64,000 nucleotides of DNA, from the NCBI GenBank assembly GCA_002379425.1, contig DFTH01000011.1:164970-228969 (forward strand). The letters run 5' to 3'. Source of the DNA: Prevotella sp. UBA4217 (GTDB lineage: Bacteria > Bacteroidota > Bacteroidia > Bacteroidales > Bacteroidaceae). The position numbers were made by a program, and so were the translations under genes. Of the stretch, positions 17,518-27,742 are shown one piece after another. The first letter of the stretch is position 1; each line of letters starts with the position of its first letter. Under the pieces are notes generated by a model. That model was not told the DNA's origin and made no database searches. It saw only the letters and a program-made list of their open reading frames with translations.

Positions 17518-19320
17518 TTAGAGGTTTACAAGGAATGAAAGACCAAGGGTAAAGTTGTTCATATTCTTCTTTTTCTTATATTCCACCGGCTCCAATTGGT
17601 AGGCAATATCTGAGAAGCCGGTCAGCATATAGGCATTTTCGGTCATGCCGTACTTCAGGAAGTGGTATGGATTATACTTCAATGTGAATGTCTTCTCGCT
17701 GTAGTCATAGTCCATAAACACCTTCCAGGAGAAGTTTGACTTATACTTGTAGGTCAGTGAGATACCTGTCCCCCATGAGGTGGCGGCATCAGAACCCAGA
17801 GTCAGATAGTCCCATTCGTCGTAATAGGTTTCACCAGTGCTCTTCGGATAAGCAACAGTAGCATTCGTGAACTGGCCGTTCTTGATAGTCATCTCGTAGT
17901 CTATGTCCTTCTGGTTGCCCCTGGCATAGCCGTCAATGTCAAGTTCCTGAGTAAAGGAACGTCCAACGAGCGCCTTGGTGCCTAAAGCGAAATGCTTGCT
18001 CAGCGGGATGTTCACATAAAGACCAAGGCTGGCAACAAACTCTGTCATGTGGTCGCTCTTGACAATACCGCCAATCTCAGATACAGGCGAGTCTGCTGTG
18101 TCGAATCCCAGCGTGTTGTAATAATTCTCATAATCAAACTGTGGGTCCGTTGCCTCATAGATGTCGCCAAAGCCAGCCCATGCAGAATAACCTTCTAAAC
18201 CAGCGATGTTCGAGAAGTTACCGAACGACTTGGCAGACATTGCTCTGACGCGGAGACGACCTCCAATGCCAATATATTTGTTGAGGAAATACGCACCCTC
18301 AGCATCAACAACTGTCGCTGCACGGAACTCAATGGGGGCTTCTTCCACGATACTGTGAAAATCAGCATCATAATACTCTGCATATTGCAGGTCATTTCTG
18401 TTGAACTCTATGTCTTTTCCACCAAGGCCTACACCCATGGATATGCTGAAGAATGACGGATTCTCAAAATTCATCTCTAGGTCATTACGGAGCAGACCTT
18501 TCTCCTTGAAAAGCAGGTCTATGAGGGCATAGCCAAGTTCTCCTGACATGATACCGATGCCGGCACCCGACATGATATCGCTGATCCAGTGGCGGTTGTT
18601 CAATACGCGCATGACACCTGTGGCTGTGGCAACACCATAGCCAGCCACAGAATACCATGGCGAGCGGGTGAGGCCATATTCCTTATGCAGCAGCGTAGCA
18701 CCAACAAAGGCTGTGGCTGTATGGCCTGAAGGCCACGAGTTGGCTGTACTTCCGTCGGGGCGCATTTCCTTGGCGGAGTATTTAATACCATTGACGAGGC
18801 CGGCCATGAGACCGTATGACACAGCAGCACTCGCTAACAGGCGTGGCCAGTCGCTTCGACCTTCAACGCCTGCCAGTTTAAGACCTGCAGTCATCACAGG
18901 TCCGAAGAACTGCGTATAGTCATCAATGCCTGTTTTGAAGTCTGTCAGCAACTGTGTGTTTGACTTTCCGTCCTTATTGTTCACGCGGAACATGGCCTTG
19001 TCGCCTTTAATAGCCCAGCCTGCCACGAAAAGAGGAATGCCCACGAAGGTCAGATCATCTATGAATTTATAAGGCTTCACGCCTGGATTGGTCACTTGCT
19101 TGAAGAAACGGAAGTCCATCCCCTGGCTATATGTTTTATTGTAGGCAGCATCTGTCTTAACCGACTGTTCTGCAAAGGGGTTGGTGGGCAATGCCACTAA
19201 TTCGGGCTTCATCTCGGGTGTCTCCAGTTTGAACGACTCCATATTTTTGTAATTCTCAGCATTAACGCCAAGAATATTCATCATTGAGATGACGATGGAT
19301 AGAAATAGATAGTTTCTCAT
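17518..19320 (-). CDS. PAP2-family phosphatase with C-terminal barrel-like region
   Basis: The 600-aa protein begins with a signal peptide (cleavage near NA-EN, residue 22). Residues about 90-270 hold the PAP2 acid-phosphatase signature in order: K-x6-RP (KYSAKEMRP), PSGH and RVLNNRHWISD. After about residue 280 the sequence turns into long alternating strands with Tyr/Phe-rich ends, and it closes with FTLGLSFLVNL, like an outer-membrane barrel. PAP2 enzymes act on lipid phosphates such as undecaprenyl diphosphate or lipid A. An outer-membrane lipid phosphatase is plausible; the substrate is unknown. A lipoprotein gene follows after 7 nt. Confidence 0.87.
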   Translation of the reverse strand: MRNYLFLSIVISMMNILGVNAENYKNMESFKLETPEMKPELVALPTNPFAEQSVKTDAAYNKTYSQGMDFRFFKQVTNPGVKPYKFIDDLTFVGIPLFVAGWAIKGDKAMFRVNNKDGKSNTQLLTDFKTGIDDYTQFFGPVMTAGLKLAGVEGRSDWPRLLASAAVSYGLMAGLVNGIKYSAKEMRPDGSTANSWPSGHTATAFVGATLLHKEYGLTRSPWYSVAGYGVATATGVMRVLNNRHWISDIMSGAGIGIMSGELGYALIDLLFKEKGLLRNDLEMNFENPSFFSISMGVGLGGKDIEFNRNDLQYAEYYDADFHSIVEEAPIEFRAATVVDAEGAYFLNKYIGIGGRLRVRAMSAKSFGNFSNIAGLEGYSAWAGFGDIYEATDPQFDYENYYNTLGFDTADSPVSEIGGIVKSDHMTEFVASLGLYVNIPLSKHFALGTKALVGRSFTQELDIDGYARGNQKDIDYEMTIKNGQFTNATVAYPKSTGETYYDEWDYLTLGSDAATSWGTGISLTYKYKSNFSWKVFMDYDYSEKTFTLKYNPYHFLKYGMTENAYMLTGFSDIAYQLEPVEYKKKKNMNNFTLGLSFLVNL

Positions 19321-19340
19321 TAAATATCGTGTTTAAATTG

Positions 19341-20081
19341 TTACCAGTCTTCTTCGTCGTTACCTACAAGACCGTTCTTGACGGCCTCTTCTATTTTGTC
19401 GAGCACGGCATTAGAATAGGCATGGGCCATAACGAGGGCCTTGGAGCAGGTACGCTTCTGTGGGTCTTTTTCCACGAAGGGATAGTGCCTGGCGATTTCC
19501 CACTGCTCGTCGTAGAGATTGGCATTGGTCTTGTCATCCATCTTGCGCTTAGAGTCGCCATAGGTCTTCTTGGCATTGTCGGTGGGACTAAGCCATCCGC
19601 CGCTGATGTCAGCAAGTACGTCGTATGTCTGTACGGTATAAGTCACTCGGATGCGTGCATCCTTGATGTCAATGCGGATTATAGGGGTGATGCTGACGGA
19701 ATACTTATTAAATGTACCAATGTGTTCCGCAATATTGGGGATGGTGGATGAAATGATGATGCAACCGGCCTCCTTGTCATTGAGCGTGATGGCCTGCCTG
19801 TCTTTGAAGGTAGCCGTGGCCCAGTAGTTAAGTGCAATATAGAGTTGACCTTTGGTCTTGCCTGGTGCTTCGATTACTTGTTGGTAGGTGAGCGACTCAT
19901 TCTTGTCGAGCGTCAGACCTGTGGAAAGATTCTTGGCAGCGTCAAGCCATCTGTCTCCGTACTTCTCCTTGGCGTATTTCTCTAAGTCGGTGCCTTTCAT
20001 CACTTGGGCGTTGGCTGACACGGTGCCAAACAAGAGAAAGACGGCAACTGCCAACCATGAGGATTTTGTCATTTTTGCCAT
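19341..20081 (-). CDS. DUF4468-type exported protein
   Basis: The 246-aa protein has a signal peptide (about residues 1-26, ending SANA-Q). The central part (about 55-160) matches DUF4468, a TBP-like fold domain of Bacteroidetes: LTYQQVIEAPGKTKGQLYIA near its start and RVTYTVQTYDVL near its end. It ends in an acidic tail. It lies 20 nt before the PAP2 gene and has a -7 box at 20138-20145, so it may lead that operon. Function unknown. Confidence 0.8.
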   Translation of the reverse strand: MAKMTKSSWLAVAVFLLFGTVSANAQVMKGTDLEKYAKEKYGDRWLDAAKNLSTGLTLDKNESLTYQQVIEAPGKTKGQLYIALNYWATATFKDRQAITLNDKEAGCIIISSTIPNIAEHIGTFNKYSVSITPIIRIDIKDARIRVTYTVQTYDVLADISGGWLSPTDNAKKTYGDSKRKMDDKTNANLYDEQWEIARHYPFVEKDPQKRTCSKALVMAHAYSNAVLDKIEEAVKNGLVGNDEEDW

Positions 20082-20137
20082 TGTCTTGTTATAATAGTAC
20101 TTCCGATTCTGTGGATTTTGGTGTTCCGTAACGTTTG

Positions 20138-20145
20138 CAAAGGTA
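20138..20145 (-). promoter_or_regulatory. -7 box of the DUF4468-PAP2 unit
   Basis: The minus strand reads TACCTTTG, 57 nt upstream of the DUF4468 ATG. It is back to back with the cca promoter. Confidence 0.6.
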
Positions 20146-20209
20146 CGTATTATTTTTGAACTGGCAAAGAAAAAGACAGGAAAAGTGTGGAATAGTGAGG
20201 ATTTTTTTG

Positions 20210-20217
20210 TACCTTTG
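20210..20217 (+). promoter_or_regulatory. -7 box of the CCA-adding enzyme gene
   Basis: TACCTTTG ends 23 nt upstream of the ATG at 20241. The -33 element is weak (TGTG near 20186). Confidence 0.65.
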
Positions 20218-20240
20218 CACCCTCTAAGCGATTATTCGGC

Positions 20241-21686
20241 ATGAAACTGTATTCCGACGAAGAACTGGCAGGGATCCTGGACCAGGGAGTGTTCCGGCAG
20301 ATAGGTGAGGCTGCTGACCGACTTGGCGTGGCTTGCTATGTGGTGGGTGGCTATGTTCGCGACATATTCCTCGAGCGTCCATCGAATGATATTGATGTGG
20401 TGGTCGTGGGGAGCGGGATCTCTGTGGCAGAAGAACTGAAACGTATGATAGGTAAGAAAGCACATCTCTCCGTCTTCAGGAACTTTGGTACGGCTCAGGT
20501 CCGGTTCTTCCAGAATAATCAGGAATATGAAGTTGAGTTCGTTGGGGCACGCAAAGAGAGTTATAGTCACGACTCACGAAAACCTGTCGTTGAGGATGGT
20601 ACGTTGGAGGATGACCAGAACCGTCGCGACTTCACAATCAATGCCATGGCCATCCGTCTGAACAAAAATCGCTTTGGTGAACTCGTCGATCCTTTCAATG
20701 GACTGGCAGATTTGGAGGACGGAATCATCGCCACCCCTTTGGAACCTGGGATTACTTTCTCTGACGATCCCTTAAGGATGATGCGGTGTGTCAGGTTTGC
20801 TACCCAACTGCGTTTCAAGATTGAGGATGAGACCTTTGAGGCGCTTGAGCGTATGGCTGACAGAATCAGGATTGTCAGTGGAGAGCGTATCAAGGATGAA
20901 CTGAATAAGATCATCCTCTCGCCTCAGCCGAGTCGGGGATTCGTTGATTTGCATCGCTGTGGTTTGTTGAATATCATTTTGCCGGAACTTGCGGCCCTTG
21001 ACATCGTGGAGCAGAAGAACGGGAAGGCGCATAAGAATAATTTTTATCACACGCTGGAGGTGTTGGATAATGTGGCGGCCAAGTCGGATGACCTTTGGCT
21101 GCGTTGGGCGGCATTGCTTCATGACATCGGTAAGACTAAGTCTAAGCGCTGGGACCCTGCTGTCGGCTGGACCTTCCACAACCATAATATGGTGGGCGCG
21201 AAGATGGTGCCCCAGATATTCAGGCGCCTGATGCTCCCGATGGATGCCAAGATGAAGTACGTGCAGAAACTTGTTGATCTGCACATGCGCCCCATCGCTA
21301 TTGCCGACGAGGAGGTGACCGATAGTGCTGTACGCCGCTTGCTGAACGATGCAGGGGAGGATATAGATGACCTGATGACTCTTTGTGAGGCTGATATCAC
21401 ATCGAAGAATGAAGTAAGAAAGAAAATGTTCCGGGAGAACTTCCGGATGGTGCGTGAGAAACTGGAGGATTTGCAGGAGAAGGATTATAAACGCCTGCTT
21501 CAGCCCGTTATTGACGGTAATGAGATAATGGAGATGTTTCACCTGAAACCTAGCCGTGAGGTTGGTATGCTGAAACAGTATCTGAAAGATGCCGTGCTGG
21601 ATAATCGCGTTGAAAATGAGCGAGAACCGTTGATGAAACTGTTGATTGAGAAGGCTGGTCAGATGGGGTTGTCGCCTAGTGCGTGA
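20241..21686 (+). CDS. cca: CCA tRNA nucleotidyltransferase with HD domain
   Basis: The 481-aa protein is a class II nucleotidyltransferase. The N-terminal catalytic head shows GGYVRDIFLERPSNDIDVVV (about 35-54, with the two metal-binding Asp in DID), then RRDFTINAM and the DPLRMMRCVRFA segment that belongs to the nucleotide-selecting motif. An HD domain follows (LLHDIGK, about 292-298). It adds or repairs the 3' CCA end of tRNAs. That is needed here, since the tRNA at 11870 lacks encoded CCA. The HD domain may give phosphatase activity as in E. coli Cca. It is monocistronic. Confidence 0.95.
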   Translation: MKLYSDEELAGILDQGVFRQIGEAADRLGVACYVVGGYVRDIFLERPSNDIDVVVVGSGISVAEELKRMIGKKAHLSVFRNFGTAQVRFFQNNQEYEVEFVGARKESYSHDSRKPVVEDGTLEDDQNRRDFTINAMAIRLNKNRFGELVDPFNGLADLEDGIIATPLEPGITFSDDPLRMMRCVRFATQLRFKIEDETFEALERMADRIRIVSGERIKDELNKIILSPQPSRGFVDLHRCGLLNIILPELAALDIVEQKNGKAHKNNFYHTLEVLDNVAAKSDDLWLRWAALLHDIGKTKSKRWDPAVGWTFHNHNMVGAKMVPQIFRRLMLPMDAKMKYVQKLVDLHMRPIAIADEEVTDSAVRRLLNDAGEDIDDLMTLCEADITSKNEVRKKMFRENFRMVREKLEDLQEKDYKRLLQPVIDGNEIMEMFHLKPSREVGMLKQYLKDAVLDNRVENEREPLMKLLIEKAGQMGLSPSA

Positions 21687-21805
21687 TATACGAAAAATTC
21701 GCGACTCATGTTGACTTTTGGAACAACGTGTTTATAAAAGCCTAATTGCCAATAAACTTTGTTAAAATTGGAGCATTGAAGTGTTCCTTGTACGTATATT
21801 TTTAG

Positions 21806-21813
21806 TATCTTTG
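21806..21813 (+). promoter_or_regulatory. -7 box of the RND efflux operon
   Basis: TATCTTTG lies 69 nt upstream of the adaptor gene. No repressor gene or operator palindrome is evident in the 196-nt gap after cca. Confidence 0.6.
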
Positions 21814-21882
21814 TCCCCCCAAAATCGGAAAATCACTTTCTGGTTTTATATTTTGTAAATGAATTAGATTTAGGAAATAAGT

Positions 21883-23058
21883 ATGAAAATGAAGAAGATT
21901 ATGTTGATTGCTGCTGCGACGCTGCTTTTTGCCTCGTGTGGTGGCGGTGGGGGTCGTCCGAGTTTTGGCGACAATGAATATCCTGTAGTAACCGTGGGTA
22001 CGTCGAGTGCAGACATGCAATCTACCTATCCTGCAACGATCAAAGGCGTACAGGATGTGCAGATCAGTCCTAAGGTGGCTGGTTTTATCACTCAGATAAA
22101 TGTGAAGGAAGGTCAGACGGTGGGCGCTGGTCAGGTGCTTTTCGTTATCGACAATGTCACTTATCAGGCTCAGGTGCGTCAGGCTCAGGCATCTGTGAAC
22201 ACGGCTCAGGCTTCTTGTAATACGGCTAAACTGAATTTTGAGAATTCCCAGAAACTGTATGAGAATAAGGTGATTGGTGACTTTGAACTGCAGTCTGCCA
22301 CCAACCAGTATGAGCAGGCCAAGGCAGGTTTAGCCCAGGCCCAGGCTGCTCTGGCCAGTGCCAAGGAGATGCTGAGTTTCTGCTATGTGAAGAGTCCAGC
22401 CGCTGGTGTTGTTGGCACATTGCCCTTCAAGGTTGGTGCTTTGGTGAATACGGCAAACGTGTTAACGACCGTTTCCAACAACTCTTCAATGGAGGTGTAT
22501 TTCTCATTGACGGAGAAAGATGCCCTGGCGATGTCAAAGAATGCCGGTGGCCAGAATGCGGCTCTTGAGGCTATGCCCGCTGTCAAACTGCAGTTGGCCG
22601 ACGGATCTGTCTATGCCCAGGAAGGCCGTGTTACCAAGATGAGCGGTGTTATCGATGCAGCCACGGGCAGTGTGCAGATGATTGCCCTGTTCCCCAACTC
22701 TGAGAAGATTCTGAAGAGCGGTGGCTCTGGTGCTATTATCATTCCGCGAAGCACCACCTCTGCCATCATCATCCCGCAGGGGTGTGTCTCTGAGGTGCAG
22801 AACAAGAAGTTTGTATATACGCTTCAGAAAGACAATAAGGTGAAATATACGGAGATCAAGGTCGATCCTCAGAACGACGGCAACAACTATATTGTGACTG
22901 AAGGTTTGAAGGTCGGTGACAAGTATGTTACCAACGGTATCACCAAACTCTCCGACGGTATGGAGATTGTTCCTATCACTCCTGAGAGGTATCAGCAGAA
23001 GATTCAGGAGCAGAACAAAGCCATGAGTGCAGGCGATATCGTGGGAGCGATGAAATAG
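21883..23058 (+). CDS. RND efflux periplasmic adaptor lipoprotein
   Basis: The 391-aa protein begins with a lipoprotein signal (lipobox FASC, Cys near residue 20, followed by a Gly run). It has the membrane-fusion layout of AcrA/MexA: a beta-barrel and lipoyl half (VQISPKVAGFITQINVKEG, then DNVTY), an Ala/Gln-rich alpha-hairpin (about residues 95-165), and the returning lipoyl half (YVKSPAAGVVGTLPFKVG). It bridges the inner-membrane pump and the outer-membrane channel encoded next. A second ATG six bases on (MKKIML) is an equal start choice. Confidence 0.94.
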   Translation: MKMKKIMLIAAATLLFASCGGGGGRPSFGDNEYPVVTVGTSSADMQSTYPATIKGVQDVQISPKVAGFITQINVKEGQTVGAGQVLFVIDNVTYQAQVRQAQASVNTAQASCNTAKLNFENSQKLYENKVIGDFELQSATNQYEQAKAGLAQAQAALASAKEMLSFCYVKSPAAGVVGTLPFKVGALVNTANVLTTVSNNSSMEVYFSLTEKDALAMSKNAGGQNAALEAMPAVKLQLADGSVYAQEGRVTKMSGVIDAATGSVQMIALFPNSEKILKSGGSGAIIIPRSTTSAIIIPQGCVSEVQNKKFVYTLQKDNKVKYTEIKVDPQNDGNNYIVTEGLKVGDKYVTNGITKLSDGMEIVPITPERYQQKIQEQNKAMSAGDIVGAMK

Positions 23059-23097
23059 TGAATAGTGTAAAGCGGATATGAATAGTTAGTATTGAAT

Positions 23098-26000
23098 ATG
23101 ACTTTTACAACATTTATCAAACGCCCAGTGCTCTCGACGGTGATCTCCATCGCGATCGTGCTGCTGGGATTTATCGGACTGGCATCACTGCCTATCGAGC
23201 AGTACCCGGACATTGCACCGCCTACTGTCGTGGTCTATACTAGTTATCCAGGTGCCGATGCCGAGACAGTAAAGAACTCTGTCATCGTCCCGCTCGAAGA
23301 GAGTATCAACGGTGTGGAGGGAATGGACTATATATCCTCAACGGCTTCTTCTGGTTCGGCACAGATACAGGTGTTGTTCCGTCAGGGTATGAATGCCGAT
23401 ATGTGTGCAGTGAACGTGCAGAACCGTGTCTCTCAGGCTCTGGCTCTTCTGCCTGCTGAGGTGACGCAGATCGGTGTGACGGTGATGAAGAGACAGACAT
23501 CACAGGTGCTGATGTTCACTCTGACTTCTGACGGCCGTTATGACGACGAGTTCCTGACAAACTACAACAATATTAATATTGTGCCGGCCATCAAGCGTAT
23601 CCAGGGTGTAGGTGACGTGCAGAGTCCAGGTCTGAAGACATACGCGATGCGTATCTGGCTGAAGCCTGACGTGATGAAGCAGTACAACCTGATGCCGAGC
23701 GACATCACTGGTGTGCTGGCAGAGCAGAACATCGAGGCCGCTCCCGGTTCGTTTGGACAGGAGTCGAAAGTGGCCTACGAGTATGCCATGCGCTATACGG
23801 GCCGACTGAAGACGGCCGAGGAGTTTGGCAATATCATCATCTCCAGCGACCGTAACGGTCAGACGCTGAAACTGAAGGATGTGGCAAAAATCGAACTTGG
23901 CGGTCAGCAGTACTCTGTGTCAATGAAGAACAATAACCTTCCGTCAGTGCTGGGTATGGTGCAGCAGATCGCTGGTTCTAATGCCAATGAGATTGCCAAG
24001 CAGGTGAAGGCTGAGTTGGAGGAGCAGGCAAAACTGTTCCCGCCGGGTATGACGTATAAGATCAACTATGATGTCACTGAATTCCTCTATGCCTCTATCG
24101 AGGAGGTGGTGTTCACGCTGATATTCACGCTGATCCTGGTGTTCATCGTGATCTATGTGTTCCTTCAGGACTGGCGCTCCACGCTTATCCCGCTGATCGC
24201 AGTGCCAGTGTCACTCGTTGGTACATTCTTCTTCCTTGAGGTGTTTGGATTCTCCATCAACCTGCTCGTGCTGTCGGCCTTGCTGCTGGCTATCGCCATC
24301 GTGGTGGATGATGCCATCGTGGTGGTCGAGGCCGTTCATGCGAAACTCGACCAGGGCTATAAATCGACGCTCACGGCCTCTATCGACGCCATGAACGAGA
24401 TCTCGGGCGCCATCATATCGATTACGCTGGTGATGGCCTCGGTGTTCATCCCCGTGTCGTTTATGGGCGGTGTGACGGGTACGTTCTACCGTGAGTTCGG
24501 TGTGACGATGGCTGTGGCTATCTTCATCTCGGCTCTGAACGCCCTGACACTGTCGCCTGCCCTCTGTGCCATCTTCCTGAAGCCTCACGATGGTGAGGGC
24601 CATAAGAAGATGTCGCGCATAGACCGCTTCCACGCAGCCTTCAATACCGCCTTCAACACTACCACTAATAAATATAAAGGTATCGTGGAGAAACTGGTGC
24701 GCAAGCCGGTGGCTATCATCATCGCCGCCATTGTGGGTATCGTCGCGCTGGGCGTGACAATGTTTACCACGAAGACGGGACTGGTGCCTGATGAGGATAC
24801 GGGTACGCTCTTCTGTACCGTCTCCATGCCGCCTGCTACCTCTGTGGCCCGTACTACCCAGATCATCAACGAGGTTGATTCCATCTTGGCTGCCGACCCT
24901 GCCATCCAGAGCCGTGAGCAGATCCAGGGTTACAACTTCATTGCCGGTGCTGGTTCCGACCAGGCTACGTTCATCATCAAGTTGAAGCCTTTCGCCGACC
25001 GTCAGAAAGGATTCTGGTGGAAACTCAGCGGACTGTGGCAAGGTGACGGCATCTACCGTTTCTTCCTCAATCCGTATGATGCCACAGGTGTGCAGGCTCA
25101 GATATTCATCAAGACTGCCCACATCAAGGATGCCCAGATCCTGGCCTTCGCACCGCCTATGATTCCTGGCTTCTCTGCCAACTCGGGTATCTCGCTGGTG
25201 ATGCAGGACCGTACGGGTGGCGACCTGAGCCGTTTCTTCGACATCGTGAAGGAATATCTGGCCGAACTTAACAAGCGTCCGGAGATCCAGACGGCCCAGA
25301 CCTCGTACAACCCGAACTATCCGCAGTATATGATCTCCGTGGATGTGGCTAAGTGCAAACAGTCGGGCATATCGCCGAGAGTAGTGCTCACCACGCTGCA
25401 GGGTTACTATGGCGGACTCTATGCCTCAAACTTCAATGCCTACGGTAAACTCTACCGTGTGATGGTGCAGGGATCGCCTGAGACCCGTATGACGGAGGCA
25501 TCTCTTAATAATATATATGTACGCACAAGCGCAGGAATGGCTCCGGTGAAGGAGTTCTGCACGTTGAATCGTGTCTATGGTCCTTCCAACATCAACCGCT
25601 TCAACCTGTTCACCTCTATCAACGTGACTGCTACCGTGGCAAGCGGCTACTCTTCAGGTGAGGCCATCAAGGCCGTGCAGGAGGTCGCAGAGCAGGTGCT
25701 GCCTACGGGTTACACCTACGACTATTCTGGTCTGACGCGTTCGGAGGCTGCAGCAAGCAATTCCACGGCACTTATCTTCCTGCTGTGCTTCGTATTCATC
25801 TATCTGATCCTTTCCGCACAGTACGAGTCGTACATTCTGCCGCTGTCGGTAGTCCTGTCTGTACCGTTCGGTTTGGCGGGTGCTTTCCTCTTCACGGTAG
25901 TCTTCGGCCATGCCAACGACATCTACATGCAGATCTCGCTGATCATGCTGATCGGTCTGCTGGCAAAGAACGCCATCCTGATTGTGCAGTTCGCCCTGGA

Positions 26001-26355
26001 GCGTCGCGAGACGGGTATGGCTATTTCATGGTCAGCCGTGCTGGGTGCCGCAGCCCGTCTGCGTCCTATCCTGATGACATCCCTGGCTATGGTGATTGGC
26101 CTGTTGCCCATGATGTTTGCCTCTGGTGTGGGTAAGAATGGTAACCAGACACTGGGTGCTGCTGCCGTGGGTGGTATGCTCGTTGGTACCCTGATACAGA
26201 TTTTTGTGGTGCCGGCTTTGTTTGTCATCTTCCAGTCTATTCAGGAGAAGTTCCGCCCGATGAAGTTTGAGGATGAGGAGAATCCTGAGGTCGCTGCCGA
26301 GTTGGCTCAGTATGCACATGGAAAGACCCCCGTTGATTATGAATTGGAGAAGTAG
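23098..26355 (+). CDS. RND efflux pump permease (AcrB/MexB type)
   Basis: ATG 23098 (MTFTTFIKRPVLS) gives 1085 aa; an ATG two codons earlier is also in frame. The HAE1 family layout is clear: first helix at about 10-28, periplasmic porter loops, the helix cluster at about 335-560 with the proton-relay DD in AIVVDDAIVVVEAVHAKLD, and a second periplasmic half from about 560. The late KNAILIVQFA segment near residue 965 is also typical. It exports amphipathic compounds by proton antiport. It lies between the adaptor and TolC-like genes in a classic tripartite operon. The substrate is not predictable. Confidence 0.96.
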   Translation: MTFTTFIKRPVLSTVISIAIVLLGFIGLASLPIEQYPDIAPPTVVVYTSYPGADAETVKNSVIVPLEESINGVEGMDYISSTASSGSAQIQVLFRQGMNADMCAVNVQNRVSQALALLPAEVTQIGVTVMKRQTSQVLMFTLTSDGRYDDEFLTNYNNINIVPAIKRIQGVGDVQSPGLKTYAMRIWLKPDVMKQYNLMPSDITGVLAEQNIEAAPGSFGQESKVAYEYAMRYTGRLKTAEEFGNIIISSDRNGQTLKLKDVAKIELGGQQYSVSMKNNNLPSVLGMVQQIAGSNANEIAKQVKAELEEQAKLFPPGMTYKINYDVTEFLYASIEEVVFTLIFTLILVFIVIYVFLQDWRSTLIPLIAVPVSLVGTFFFLEVFGFSINLLVLSALLLAIAIVVDDAIVVVEAVHAKLDQGYKSTLTASIDAMNEISGAIISITLVMASVFIPVSFMGGVTGTFYREFGVTMAVAIFISALNALTLSPALCAIFLKPHDGEGHKKMSRIDRFHAAFNTAFNTTTNKYKGIVEKLVRKPVAIIIAAIVGIVALGVTMFTTKTGLVPDEDTGTLFCTVSMPPATSVARTTQIINEVDSILAADPAIQSREQIQGYNFIAGAGSDQATFIIKLKPFADRQKGFWWKLSGLWQGDGIYRFFLNPYDATGVQAQIFIKTAHIKDAQILAFAPPMIPGFSANSGISLVMQDRTGGDLSRFFDIVKEYLAELNKRPEIQTAQTSYNPNYPQYMISVDVAKCKQSGISPRVVLTTLQGYYGGLYASNFNAYGKLYRVMVQGSPETRMTEASLNNIYVRTSAGMAPVKEFCTLNRVYGPSNINRFNLFTSINVTATVASGYSSGEAIKAVQEVAEQVLPTGYTYDYSGLTRSEAAASNSTALIFLLCFVFIYLILSAQYESYILPLSVVLSVPFGLAGAFLFTVVFGHANDIYMQISLIMLIGLLAKNAILIVQFALERRETGMAISWSAVLGAAARLRPILMTSLAMVIGLLPMMFASGVGKNGNQTLGAAAVGGMLVGTLIQIFVVPALFVIFQSIQEKFRPMKFEDEENPEVAAELAQYAHGKTPVDYELEK

Positions 26356-26356
26356 T

Positions 26357-27742
26357 ATGAAGAAACTGATGTTATACATGTCCGCAGCCCTGCTGCTGTC
26401 GAGTTGCGGACTTTACAATAAATATGATCGGCCTGATGTTAAGGCCGAAGGTATCGTGCGTGATCCAGTATCGCTGACAGACACTCTGGCCGTGACGGAC
26501 ACCACGTCGTTTGGCAATATGCCGTGGCGCAGCGTGTTTACTGACCCGCAGTTGCAGGTGCTCATCCAGCAGGGGCTCGACAATAATCCTGACCTGTTGA
26601 ATGCTGCCCTCAATGTGAAGATGGTCAACGAGGCGCTGAAGGTAGCGCGTCTGGCCTTCCTTCCCTCGCTGGTGTTCAGTCCGCAGGGGACCATCGCCTC
26701 GTTCGATGGCGCTAAGGCCTCGCAGACCTACCAGTTGCCCATCAGTGCCAGTTGGAATGTCGATCTCTTCGGCAACTTGCTCAGTGTGAAGCGGTCTGCC
26801 CAGATGCAACTTATTGCCACCAAGGATTATCAGACAGTGGTGAAGTGTAATATCATCTCAGGCATCGCTAACCTGTATTACACGCTGCTGATGCTTGACC
26901 GTCAGGTGGAAATCGTGACGGATATGGAGCGTCTTACCAAGGAAACTTGGGAGAAGATGCAGTTCATGCATGAGAATCGTATTGGTTATCGCTCTACGGC
27001 CGTTCAGAGTGCTGAGGCTGCCTATTATAGTGTCCAGGCCCAGAAGGTTGATCTGCTCCGACAGATTCGGGAGTGTGAGAACTCTCTCTCCCTGCTTCTC
27101 GGTCAGCAGGGACAGACCATCCAGCGTGGTACGTTTGCAGGGCAGAGCCTGCCCACCGACCTCTCCGTAGGCATCGGCATTCAACTGCTCAACAATCGTG
27201 CCGACGTGCATGCCTCAGAGATGGCGCTGGCACAATGCTTCTATGATGTGGAGACGGCTCGCAGTCGCTTCTACCCGAATATCACGGTGACAGGTACAGC
27301 CGCTTTTACCAATAGTGGTGGCGGTGCCATCATCAATCCGGGGAAATGGCTCCTCTCTGCCGTAGCCAGCCTTGTGCAGCCCATTTTCCAGCATGGGCAG
27401 ATCGTGGCAGGTTTGAAGGTGGCTAAAGCACAGTATGAACAGGCCTATAACACATGGCAAAACGCTGTGCTGAAGGCTGGCAACGAGGTGTCTAATGCAC
27501 TCGTCAGTTATAATTCTTCTGCTGAAAAGGCTGAACTTGACGGCAAGCGTGTTCAAGTGCTCAAGCAGAATGTAGAGGACACCAAGAAGTTGATGGAGTC
27601 GTCGAGCAACACCACCTATTTGGAAGTCATCTCTGCCCAGAGCAACCTGCTGAATGCAGAGATAGCAGAGGTCACCGACCAGTTTAACAAGATGCAGGCT
27701 GTTGTCAATCTCTATCAGGCCCTTGGTGGCGGAGCGAAGTAG
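26357..27742 (+). CDS. TolC/NodT-family outer-membrane efflux lipoprotein
   Basis: ATG 26357 lies one base after the pump stop and gives 461 aa with a lipobox (LLLSSCG, Cys near 18); an upstream in-frame start at 26267 would lie inside the pump gene. Two OEP repeats can be seen, each with long helices and a strand (PDLLNAALNVKMVNEALKVA and the related TYLEVISAQSNLLNAEIAEV near the end), as in NodT/OprM channels. It forms the trimeric exit duct of the RND system. Lipidation is typical of this subfamily. Confidence 0.94.
   Translation: MKKLMLYMSAALLLSSCGLYNKYDRPDVKAEGIVRDPVSLTDTLAVTDTTSFGNMPWRSVFTDPQLQVLIQQGLDNNPDLLNAALNVKMVNEALKVARLAFLPSLVFSPQGTIASFDGAKASQTYQLPISASWNVDLFGNLLSVKRSAQMQLIATKDYQTVVKCNIISGIANLYYTLLMLDRQVEIVTDMERLTKETWEKMQFMHENRIGYRSTAVQSAEAAYYSVQAQKVDLLRQIRECENSLSLLLGQQGQTIQRGTFAGQSLPTDLSVGIGIQLLNNRADVHASEMALAQCFYDVETARSRFYPNITVTGTAAFTNSGGGAIINPGKWLLSAVASLVQPIFQHGQIVAGLKVAKAQYEQAYNTWQNAVLKAGNEVSNALVSYNSSAEKAELDGKRVQVLKQNVEDTKKLMESSSNTTYLEVISAQSNLLNAEIAEVTDQFNKMQAVVNLYQALGGGAK

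Noticed and set aside
20772..21542. 256-codon minus-strand frame opposite cca
   Set aside because: A shadow of the conserved CCA-adding enzyme on the other strand; no domain or start context.
24211..25122. 303-codon minus-strand frame opposite the RND pump
   Set aside because: Composition is His/Arg/Asp-rich, as expected for the antisense of a membrane-protein gene; no known family.
26267..26356. Longer start of the TolC-like gene at 26267
   Set aside because: It would lie inside the pump gene and hide the lipoprotein signal; ATG 26357 is one base after the pump stop.
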